DNA of 35,763 nucleotides from JBGSIC01 sp041751875 (GTDB lineage Bacteria; Bdellovibrionota; FAC87; UBA2466; JACKAF01). Both the position numbers and the translations under genes were made by a program. The stretch is taken from contig JBGSIC010000007.1 in NCBI GenBank assembly GCA_041751875.1, forward strand, positions 1-35,763. The letters run 5' to 3'. The notes under the pieces were generated by a model. That model was not told where the DNA came from and searched no databases. It saw only the letters and a list, made by a program, of their open reading frames with translations. This document shows positions 24,752-31,231 of the stretch, in pieces. The stretch's first letter is position 1. Every line of letters starts with the position of its first letter.

Positions 24752-26326
24752 CTAGATTTCAAGCTCCTCTCGAAGATAACATCCACGCGAGCGTGGGTTG
24801 CGCTGGCTGGCCTGAAGAATCAGCTGGCAAACCAATGCCGCATGCCGCAGCCCAATCAACTCATCACTCAAAGCAGCTTTCTGGTAGAAGGCCTCAATCC
24901 CGCGTGAGAGCTCATTCAAAATACCCTCAGCGCGACGTAGTCTTGCTTCCGTTTTGATTAGGCCCACGTAGTTCCACATCGTATGCTTCAACGTAAACCA
25001 GTCTTGATGCAAAAAACCCGGATCAACCTGAGAGGTTTCGTCATCCCATGGATAGATTTCCGGTATGACCGGCTGAGGCTTTTTGAGATCTTCGGCTATC
25101 GCTTTTCCCGCTTGAGAACCCCAGACAAGCGATTCGAGTAGGGAGGTACTCGCTAAGCGGTTCGCTCCATGGAGACCTGTGCACGCCGTTTCCCCAGTCG
25201 CCCACAAATTGGAAATACTGGTCTTTCCCTGCAGGTCCGTCCAAATACCGCCGCAAAGATAGTGGGCAGCGGGAACCACAGGAATCGGACTTGCCGCGGG
25301 ATCCAGGCCGTAAGTCATCAGTGAACGGTAAATAAACGGAAAACGTTCCTCAGCCCAGCCCTTTGGTTTGTGTCGTACATCGAGATAAACACACTGAGTA
25401 TCCGTGTTGAGCATTTCGTGATGAATCGCTCGCGCTACTTTGTCACGTGGGGCAAGTTCGGGAACGGCGTACTCTGGTAAATATTTTTCTAAGAAACGTT
25501 CGCCTGCCTGGTTTATTAAAACGGCACCCTCGCCTCTCATTGCTTCTGAAATTAAGAAGCGAGGAGAATTGGGGAAGTAGAAGGTGGTCGGGTGGAACTG
25601 AATATATTCCAGATTGTCTAAGCGGCAACCAGCGCGATGAGCCAGCGCAATGCCGTCACCCCTTGCGCAACGACTATTAGTGTTGTGGACATAAAGTTGT
25701 CCCACTCCCCCGGTCGCCAAAACGGTGTGTTCAGCGAAAATGGGATAAACTTCTCTGGTAGCTTGATCAAAAACAAACGCGCCAAAACAGCGTGCTGGCT
25801 CGTGCAGCTGCGAACGATCAATTGCATGAAAAGAAGTCATCAATAGATTGATCGCAGTTGTTTGCGGCACCATTGTAATTTTCGAAAGGCCGCGACAGTA
25901 TCCGACGAGTCCTTTCTCAATCACGCGGCCCGATTCATCTCCGTGATGCAGGATGCGGCTCTCGGAATGGGCCGCCTCCTTGGTAAGATGAAAACTGCCA
26001 TCCCCAGATTTATCAAACGGGACATCAGCGCGTTCAAAAAGAAATCGTCGCACTGTTTCCGGTCCCAGTTTTGCTAGCTGTTCAACCGCGGGGAGGTGAT
26101 TCAGCCCGGCTCCCGCTTCGAGCACGTCGCGAATAAGGACTTCCGGGTCTTGAGACGCGGCTTCATAAATAATTCCGCCCTGTGCGTAAAGCGAATTAGT
26201 TTCCTCAATACTGGGAGCTGCGGAAATCACCAAGACGTCTTGGCCCTTTTCCGCAATTTCTATCGCCGTGGTGAGCCCAGCGACACCACTTCCCACAACT
26301 AGGCATTGGGTACGAACTTCTTTCAC
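24752..26326 (-). CDS. nadB: L-aspartate oxidase
   Basis: FAD enzyme oxidising L-aspartate to iminoaspartate, the first step of de novo NAD synthesis. The 524 residues include the dinucleotide-binding GSGVAGLTTA (12-21), SLYAQGGI, the IQFHPTTFY active-site segment, RDKVARAI, the PAAHYLCGGI segment with its catalytic His, and the FAD-binding GETACTGLHGANRLASTS stretch. All typical features are intact, and the C-terminal helical domain is complete. Its start overlaps the end of nadC by 4 bp and nadA follows at once, so the three are translated as one tight unit. Confidence 0.97.
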   Translation of the reverse strand: MKEVRTQCLVVGSGVAGLTTAIEIAEKGQDVLVISAAPSIEETNSLYAQGGIIYEAASQDPEVLIRDVLEAGAGLNHLPAVEQLAKLGPETVRRFLFERADVPFDKSGDGSFHLTKEAAHSESRILHHGDESGRVIEKGLVGYCRGLSKITMVPQTTAINLLMTSFHAIDRSQLHEPARCFGAFVFDQATREVYPIFAEHTVLATGGVGQLYVHNTNSRCARGDGIALAHRAGCRLDNLEYIQFHPTTFYFPNSPRFLISEAMRGEGAVLINQAGERFLEKYLPEYAVPELAPRDKVARAIHHEMLNTDTQCVYLDVRHKPKGWAEERFPFIYRSLMTYGLDPAASPIPVVPAAHYLCGGIWTDLQGKTSISNLWATGETACTGLHGANRLASTSLLESLVWGSQAGKAIAEDLKKPQPVIPEIYPWDDETSQVDPGFLHQDWFTLKHTMWNYVGLIKTEARLRRAEGILNELSRGIEAFYQKAALSDELIGLRHAALVCQLILQASQRNPRSRGCYLREELEI

Positions 26327-27198
26327 TTAATTTCCTGTAACTCTAAGGAAAGGTCGAACGCCGGTGCCGAATGGGTCAGTCTGCCCACACTGATATAATC
26401 GACGCCCAACTCAGCGTATGAGCGAATCGTTTCCAGGTTAATGCCTCCCGAAATCTCGACCAAACATTTCCCGTCAACAAGCTTGAGCGCTTGAGCGACT
26501 TCCTCGGTCGACATGTTGTCTAGCATGACAATGTCGGGTTTCCCCTCCAAGGCAAGTTTCAGCTGAACAATCGAGTCAACTTCGATCTCGACCCGGTGAA
26601 GTGGCGATGCCTTGGCGCGCGCTCTGCGAACCGCTTCGTCGGGGGCACAGGCCATCAAATGGTTGTCTTTAATTAAAATGCCGTCGCTCAAAGAACGGCG
26701 GTGAATACATCCACCCCCCGCAACCACTGCTTCCAATTGCAATAGACGCAATCCCGGTAGCGTCTTGCGTGTGGCTAAAATAACTGCACGCGTTCCCTTC
26801 ACCGCTTCAACATAAGACGCAGTGAGAGTGGCCACTCCACAGGTGACCGCCAAGAAATTAAGAAGGGTACGCTCAAAACCTAAAATGGAAGAGAGGGAGC
26901 CCTTGAGTCGGAGTAAAGGTTGGCCGGATTCTAAATGAGCCCCTTCACGGCACAGAAGTTCTATGGTGAGGGAGTTTCCCACTATGTTCTGCGACGCCGC
27001 ACAAACCCCTTCACCCGAAAAAACCCCGGGCTGCCGTGCCACTAAACGGGCTTCGCCCTGGTGCTTGGGGTCGACCAGAGCTTTTGTAGTGACGTCCCGA
27101 CCGGCGTCATCCCTCAACAACTCTTCCCGAATTAAGCGTTCTATTTCAGTCAGTTTTAACACTGGCGTAGCATTAACATAGGGTGAAACTCCGCACAA
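26323..27198 (-). CDS. nadC: Nicotinate-nucleotide pyrophosphorylase (quinolinate phosphoribosyltransferase)
   Basis: Converts quinolinate and PRPP to nicotinate mononucleotide, the third step of the pathway. Conserved blocks: ERTLLNFLAVTCGVAT (109-124), the substrate-binding TRKTLPGLR (143-151), GGGCIHRRSL (161-170) and LIKDNH (175-180), and the C-terminal EISGGI. The usual TRKTTPG reads TRKTLPG. At 291 residues it is slightly long: the start used is a TTG directly after the Nudix stop, without a ribosome binding site. A GTG at 27162, twelve codons on, would give the more usual N terminus, so the true start is uncertain. It overlaps nadB by 4 bp. Confidence 0.95.
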   Translation of the reverse strand: MCGVSPYVNATPVLKLTEIERLIREELLRDDAGRDVTTKALVDPKHQGEARLVARQPGVFSGEGVCAASQNIVGNSLTIELLCREGAHLESGQPLLRLKGSLSSILGFERTLLNFLAVTCGVATLTASYVEAVKGTRAVILATRKTLPGLRLLQLEAVVAGGGCIHRRSLSDGILIKDNHLMACAPDEAVRRARAKASPLHRVEIEVDSIVQLKLALEGKPDIVMLDNMSTEEVAQALKLVDGKCLVEISGGINLETIRSYAELGVDYISVGRLTHSAPAFDLSLELQEIK

Positions 27199-27618
27199 TC
27201 AGTGTGGGAGCAGCTTTGCGACTGCCTGCGCGATACTTTGGTCGAAGGCGAGGATTTCGGGAATTTTATCGATGGGTTCCCACGAAACCCCTACCTGAAC
27301 GGCGTCCGGCCGAGCCCCCTGTGAGACGTTCGAATCAGTTAAGGCGGTAAAAAAATGGGTGGTGCAATCCACCCAACGGTTTGACCAGAAGAAGGGGTAG
27401 TTCACTATGATTTCGGACTCCGGGATGACATTCACACACACACCGGTCTCTTCTTGGGTCTCTCTTTCAGCCGCTTCGACGGGGGACTCCCCCGATTCGA
27501 TTTGCCCGCCTGGGGGGAATAGGCGGATGACTCCCGAATGGGGATCTCTCAAATGAACCAGTAGAATTTTATTCTTAAACACACACACTACGGAGGCGCG
27601 CAATCGGACAGGGTTCAT
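27199..27618 (-). CDS. Nudix hydrolase
   Basis: Small 139-residue hydrolase of nucleoside-diphosphate-linked compounds. The Nudix box is complete at 38-60: G38, five residues, E44, seven residues, R52-E53, two residues, E56-E57, one residue, G59, followed by a hydrophobic residue. The preceding FPPGG and the C-terminal sheet are standard. The substrate cannot be read from sequence, but the position directly before nadC-nadB-nadA suggests NADH, ADP-ribose or a related nucleotide. Its ATG overlaps the stop of the PAP2 gene by 4 bp. The next gene (nadC) begins right after its stop. Confidence 0.92.
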   Translation of the reverse strand: MNPVRLRASVVCVFKNKILLVHLRDPHSGVIRLFPPGGQIESGESPVEAAERETQEETGVCVNVIPESEIIVNYPFFWSNRWVDCTTHFFTALTDSNVSQGARPDAVQVGVSWEPIDKIPEILAFDQSIAQAVAKLLPH

Positions 27619-28313
27619 GAGTTTGTGAACGCGCGAGAGACAGAGTTACGTCGGTCTTTGGCAAAAATTAAGGAGTCCAAGTAAGCCACGACCACTCCCA
27701 CACTAAGCCCGCCGAGAATATCCCAAAAATAATGTTGCTTCGTCGCCAGAGTGGACCAGCAGATAAGAATCGCCCAAAAAACGAACAGCGCAAAAACTTT
27801 CCTACCCCAAATGCGTGTTGCCCAAGTCGCGACTGTAGTCGTTGCGACATGCATACTGGGAAAACAATTAGTCGGCGCGTCCGCCACCGCCACTAGAGAC
27901 ATCAAGAAACCAAGAATGGGATTGGAGACCTCGGGATAGTCAGGCCGCGCGTACGCCGTGGGAAAAAAGTAAAAGAAAAGTCCGCACACGATGAGCACCG
28001 AAAAAACCGTTCGCGCAAAGGCATCGAACTCCGGACGAGAGCGAATAAATAGAATGGGAATGAGCGCTAAAATATAATCCGAAAGGTAAACCAGGAAGGC
28101 CCAAGGCAAGAAGGGCATCCACTCATCGATTGGGGTCAGCGGTAGGTAGCGCGGAGGGAAAAGCGGATTGAAATTGGGGTATACGTAAAAGATGCTGTAG
28201 GCGATCGCGTAGAGAACGAAAAGCCGCAGCTTATATTTCCAATCAACTTCCAAAACGCATTTTCCAAGGACTGAGCAGAGAATCAGGTCAAATTTGCCAG
28301 AGCAATCAATCAA
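27615..28313 (-). CDS. PAP2-superfamily membrane phosphatase
   Basis: Polytopic membrane protein of up to 232 residues, with about six hydrophobic segments (roughly 29-46, 70-92, 100-118, 132-146, 173-190, 200-215). The second and third phosphatase motifs are clear: FPSMH (151-155) and the KQHYFWD stretch with H194 and D198. The first motif is weak (ARP, 122-124). This pattern is typical of the PAP2_3/Aur1-like branch, which acts on lipid phosphates or transfers phospho-head-groups. The start is unsure: the TTG at 28313 directly follows the thioredoxin stop, and a TTG at 28253 would remove a non-membrane stretch. Target lipid unknown. Confidence 0.85.
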   Translation of the reverse strand: MIDCSGKFDLILCSVLGKCVLEVDWKYKLRLFVLYAIAYSIFYVYPNFNPLFPPRYLPLTPIDEWMPFLPWAFLVYLSDYILALIPILFIRSRPEFDAFARTVFSVLIVCGLFFYFFPTAYARPDYPEVSNPILGFLMSLVAVADAPTNCFPSMHVATTTVATWATRIWGRKVFALFVFWAILICWSTLATKQHYFWDILGGLSVGVVVAYLDSLIFAKDRRNSVSRAFTNS

Positions 28314-28829
28314 TTACAAGAATTTCTCCAGCGCTGCGACTACCGACTCGCTATCCCAATGGCGCGGACCGACGAAGATTTCTCGCGCCACTCCGTCCTT
28401 ATCTATAAGGACCGAATGGGGAATCACTTCGATCTGGTAAGCCTCAAGATCCTTCTCACTGAACTGGTGCACTCTCAGGGTAGGAAGCTCGTCGGCTGAG
28501 GTTTTCTTTAGCACGTCGTAAGGCTCCCCGGACACGTTAACCGCAAGGAGAACAAATCCCCTATCCTTCAGCCGGTTTTCCAGAGCCCGAAGGGCGGGCA
28601 TTTCCTCGATACACGGCCCGCACCAACTTGCCCAAAAGTTCAAAAGGACCGTTTTTCCCTTGTAGGCTGCCAAGGAGGTCTCTTTTCCCTCTAAAACGAA
28701 GGCAATGGGAGGGGCCGCCTTACCCAGAAAGGAAGCTGCCCGTTTCCGCGGGGAGCGACCAACCACGTAAACGATCCCCAGCAATAGGGCAAAGACGGCT
28801 AAACCCCATCCTATGTCCTTTTTTCGCAT
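28314..28829 (-). CDS. Membrane-anchored thioredoxin-like protein (TlpA/ResA type)
   Basis: Thiol-disulfide oxidoreductase of 171 residues. An N-terminal anchor (about 7-23, after the basic MRKKD) places the thioredoxin domain in the periplasm. The redox pair is C70-C73 in WASWCGPC, and the cis-proline lies in EVIPHSVLID. Such proteins reduce apocytochrome c or other periplasmic thiols. I chose the ATG at 28829 because GGAG stands 7 nt upstream and the membrane anchor then begins at once; a longer frame from 28982 has no family support. It is the first gene of the minus-strand NAD block and is divergent from the zinc-ribbon gene at 28923. Confidence 0.9.
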   Translation of the reverse strand: MRKKDIGWGLAVFALLLGIVYVVGRSPRKRAASFLGKAAPPIAFVLEGKETSLAAYKGKTVLLNFWASWCGPCIEEMPALRALENRLKDRGFVLLAVNVSGEPYDVLKKTSADELPTLRVHQFSEKDLEAYQIEVIPHSVLIDKDGVAREIFVGPRHWDSESVVAALEKFL

Positions 28830-28845
28830 CTTTAGTCTCCAAAAT

Positions 28846-28874
28846 TTGCCAGCGCGAGGGAGTTCAACTAGTCT
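28846..28874 (+). promoter_or_regulatory. Candidate promoter of the zinc-ribbon/AMMECR1 pair
   Basis: TTGCCA (28846-28851), a 17-bp spacer and TAGTCT (28869-28874) lie in the 93-bp divergent region. The -35 box is good and the -10 box poor. The same region must also drive the minus-strand thioredoxin-NAD block. Confidence 0.2.
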
Positions 28875-28922
28875 ATCCCATTCTCGTGAGCTCTCCTGGC
28901 TTGATAGAAGGGATTGAAACAA

Positions 28923-29351
28923 ATGGCAACCACTGACCGATTGTATGATCCACCGCGTGTAGGCGGGGACATTCTGTTTCATTGCACTCGTTGCAAGATG
29001 GACCTAGCTCACGTGATCATCTCAATGCTAGCGACCGCTCCAGCAAAGATTCAGTGCAAGACTTGCAAAAGTGAGCGCAAGTACAAACGAGCGGCTGCGA
29101 AAAAAGCGCTCGCTGCAGCGGGCGGACCACGCAAGCCGCGCATGAATACTTCTGCTCTGTGGGAAGAGAAACTCGCTTCTACTTCTAAAAAGAACATGCA
29201 AGACTACAGCCCCAAGGGAGCATTCAAGTCGGGCGATGTTTTAACGCACAAAGAGTTTGGCGTCGGTATTGTTGAAGAAGAACGCGGACCTGCAAAGATT
29301 TTGGTTCTCTTTCAGCAGGGAGAACGCATTCTAGTTCACGGCATGAAATGA
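28923..29351 (+). CDS. Small zinc-ribbon protein with a UvrD/PcrA tudor-like C-terminal domain
   Basis: A 142-residue cytoplasmic protein. The N-terminal part has a four-cysteine zinc ribbon: C21-C24 in FHCTRCKMDL and C45-C48 in QCKTCKS. A basic, alanine-rich linker (about 49-75) follows. The last 40 residues (GDVLTHKEFGVGIVEEE, ending QQGERILVHG) look like the tudor-like domain at the C terminus of UvrD/PcrA helicases, which in PcrA contacts RNA polymerase. The combination suggests a nucleic-acid or RNA-polymerase associated protein; function unproven. The ATG at 28923 follows AAGGGA at a good distance; an earlier in-frame TTG (28914) overlaps that site. The stop overlaps the AMMECR1 start by 4 bp. 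Confidence 0.8.
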   Translation: MATTDRLYDPPRVGGDILFHCTRCKMDLAHVIISMLATAPAKIQCKTCKSERKYKRAAAKKALAAAGGPRKPRMNTSALWEEKLASTSKKNMQDYSPKGAFKSGDVLTHKEFGVGIVEEERGPAKILVLFQQGERILVHGMK

Positions 29352-29914
29352 ATGAACCGTTCGAACTGAGCGAATCTGAAAAAACCACTTTACTGCAAGT
29401 TGCCCGAAAAAGTTTAGAAAGCGCGTTCTCACACGCCACAACCGCGCCAGCATTTTCAAACGCACCTGATACGCTAAAAGCAAATCTTCCTTGCTTTGTG
29501 ACTTTAATGACGGCTTCCAACCGCCTGCGTGGATGCATCGGTTGTCTCGAGACAGAGACCTCTTTGATCTCTAACGTGCACGAGTACGCTCGCCGAGCCG
29601 CCTTCCATGATCCCCGGTTTAACCCCTTAGAAGAAAAAGAGCTCGGGCCGCTCGTTATTGGCGTTTCCGTGTTGGGACCCATGCGCCCACTGAAAAGTTT
29701 GGAAGAAGTCCAGATAGGGATTCACGGCTTGCACGTTAGTCACCGTCACTTTGCGGGGGTGCTACTCGCTAAGGTAGCCGTCGAACAACGGTGGAACGCT
29801 GAAACCTTTTTGGAAGAGACTTGCCAAAAAGCGGGGCTCGACCCCAAACACCTTGCTGAGTACCAGGTTTCGGTGTTCGAGGAAGTTTCGTTTACAGAAA
29901 ACCGCTCACCCTAG
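29348..29914 (+). CDS. AMMECR1-domain protein
   Basis: A 188-residue protein of the AMMECR1 family, conserved from bacteria to humans, with no established reaction. The family hallmark LRGCIG is at 60-65, followed by ALxFHDPRF-like RRAAFHDPRFNPL (83-95) and the G-x-H-G-L segment (about 124-128). In many prokaryotes AMMECR1 is linked with Memo-like and radical-SAM proteins (AmmeMemoRadiSam); neither partner is present here. It is instead translationally coupled (ATGA overlap) to the zinc-ribbon/tudor-like protein. It ends 63 nt before xseB, with a C-rich tract between. Confidence 0.9.
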   Translation: MNEPFELSESEKTTLLQVARKSLESAFSHATTAPAFSNAPDTLKANLPCFVTLMTASNRLRGCIGCLETETSLISNVHEYARRAAFHDPRFNPLEEKELGPLVIGVSVLGPMRPLKSLEEVQIGIHGLHVSHRHFAGVLLAKVAVEQRWNAETFLEETCQKAGLDPKHLAEYQVSVFEEVSFTENRSP

Positions 29915-29934
29915 CGCATAGCGTTACGTCTTTA

Positions 29935-29967
29935 TTTTCCCCTTGCCCCCCTCTTCCCCCCCCTCTA
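29935..29967 (-). other. G-quadruplex-capable tract just upstream of xseB
   Basis: The plus strand has C4 (29939-29942), C6 (29946-29951) and C8 (29956-29963) in a pure pyrimidine setting apart from one G. On the minus strand this is G8-AAGA-G6-CAA-G4, which satisfies the usual four-run G-quadruplex rule. It ends about 14 nt before the xseB ATG, where a ribosome binding site should be. Runs of this length are also prone to slippage. Confidence 0.6.
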
Positions 29968-29977
29968 TCGTGGGCCC

Positions 29978-30217
29978 ATGGCCGAAAAAGCAAAATCCAA
30001 AACCTTTGAAGATACTCTTAAGGCGCTGGAAAAAGTCGTCTCCGAACTTGAATCGGGCGAGTTGCCCCTGGAAGCTCAGTTAAAAGCTTTTGAAAAAGGT
30101 GTCGGCTACTCGAGGGAATGCCTGGAGCGGCTGAACGCGGTTGAGCAGAAGATCAGCCTTCTGGTGGAAAACCCAGATGGTTCACTGTCCAAAAATCCTA
30201 TGGAAGGCTCAGTCTAA
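29978..30217 (+). CDS. xseB: Exodeoxyribonuclease VII small subunit
   Basis: Small helical subunit (79 residues, the normal size) that binds the large subunit XseA to form the single-strand exonuclease VII. The signature FEDTLKALEKVVSELESGELPLE (10-32) followed by the LKAFEKGV helix is diagnostic. xseA is not in the window. xseB-ispA-dxs is a widely conserved gene order, also found in E. coli. There is no usual ribosome binding site: the leader is a C-rich tract, then GTGGGCCC right before the ATG. Confidence 0.94.
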   Translation: MAEKAKSKTFEDTLKALEKVVSELESGELPLEAQLKAFEKGVGYSRECLERLNAVEQKISLLVENPDGSLSKNPMEGSV

Positions 30218-30302
30218 CTGCTTCGAATCCTCTCTGGGCTTGGTGATTGACACCGCCCGCCCCTGTACGTATCGTCGGGAAATTTGAAGGCTTTTTTGCC
30301 TC

Positions 30303-30322
30303 GGGACGTTCGCGTCCTTTTT
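30303..30322 (+). terminator. Short UUCG hairpin with T-run between xseB and ispA
   Basis: GGACG (30304-30308), a TTCG loop and CGTCC (30313-30317) are followed directly by T5 and, after AG, T4. A weaker AGGC/GCCT hairpin with a T6 loop precedes it (30288-30301). A five-pair stem is short, so this may act as a partial terminator or attenuator inside the xseB-ispA-dxs unit rather than ending it. Confidence 0.5.
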
Positions 30323-30340
30323 AGTTTTGGAGTATAGCCC

Positions 30341-31228
30341 GTGGAGCCCACCGCCTTTAGCGACGAACGCCTCCGACTCGTAAACGATTACCTCGATCGT
30401 AGTCTGCGAAAATTTGAATCTTCGATCTCTCAGCGCTTTGTCCCGCTGTTAGCAGCCATGCGATACAGTTTGGAGGGCTCGGGCAAGCGACTACGTCCCT
30501 TGCTCCTTCTCCACACTGCCGAATACCTGGGAATACCGGCCGAACGGATTCTTCCGGCCGCCGCCGCCATTGAATACATTCACACTTATTCTCTCATTCA
30601 CGATGACCTTCCTGCGCTCGATGATGATGACACGCGACGTGGCCGCCCTTCCAACCACGTGCAATTTGGCGAAGCCGTCGCTATTTTAGCGGGAGACGCC
30701 CTACTGACTGAGGCATTTTCACAGCTGGGCCATCTGAAAACCGAAAGTGATTTTCCGGCGGATAGAGTTTTGAAGACCATTCAGATTCTTTCTCAATATT
30801 CGGGCGTGGGCGGTATGGTCGGCGGTCAGTACCTCGATGTGACGACCAACGAGATGATCGAAAGCCTCCCGGAGCTCGAGTTCATTCATATCCACAAAAC
30901 AGGCGCCCTGATCTTGGCTTCCGTGCTTATTCCTACCCATTTAGTAGACATTTCCACTCAAGATCGCGACAATCTGAGGCGATACGGAGAGGCACTAGGG
31001 TTAGCCTTCCAAATCTCTGACGACATTTTGGATTCCGAAGCAACGATCCGGTACTCGAGGGGTCCGCGGAAAAAGCCCAAGCCAAACTATACGAAGCTTG
31101 TGGCCCCTGCGGAAATTCGCGACCGGTTAAATGGATTGGTGGATAGGGCAATTGAATGCATTAAAGACAAGAAGAAGGGCAACACACTTGTCGAAATTGC
31201 TGAGTTCATCCGCACCCGAAAGCGCTAA
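30341..31228 (+). CDS. ispA: Short-chain polyprenyl (farnesyl/geranylgeranyl) diphosphate synthase
   Basis: Condenses IPP with allylic diphosphates to make C15-C20 prenyl diphosphates for quinones and undecaprenyl synthesis. The 295 residues carry GSGKRLRP (47-53), the first Asp-rich motif D88-D89-x4-D94 within DDLPALDDDD, and the second motif D227-D228-x2-D231. Unusually, the stretch after the second motif, normally containing L-G-K-x-x-G-x-D, is replaced by a basic segment, SRGPRKKPKPNYTKLV (about 239-254). Chain length cannot be assigned with certainty. The start is GTG with GGAG 8 nt upstream. dxs follows after 3 nt. Confidence 0.9.
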   Translation: MEPTAFSDERLRLVNDYLDRSLRKFESSISQRFVPLLAAMRYSLEGSGKRLRPLLLLHTAEYLGIPAERILPAAAAIEYIHTYSLIHDDLPALDDDDTRRGRPSNHVQFGEAVAILAGDALLTEAFSQLGHLKTESDFPADRVLKTIQILSQYSGVGGMVGGQYLDVTTNEMIESLPELEFIHIHKTGALILASVLIPTHLVDISTQDRDNLRRYGEALGLAFQISDDILDSEATIRYSRGPRKKPKPNYTKLVAPAEIRDRLNGLVDRAIECIKDKKKGNTLVEIAEFIRTRKR

Positions 31229-31231
31229 AAT

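Noticed and set aside
28830..28982. 51-codon N-terminal extension of the thioredoxin-like gene
   Set aside because: The extension lies before a strong GGAG site and the membrane anchor, and covers the promoter region of the divergent gene.
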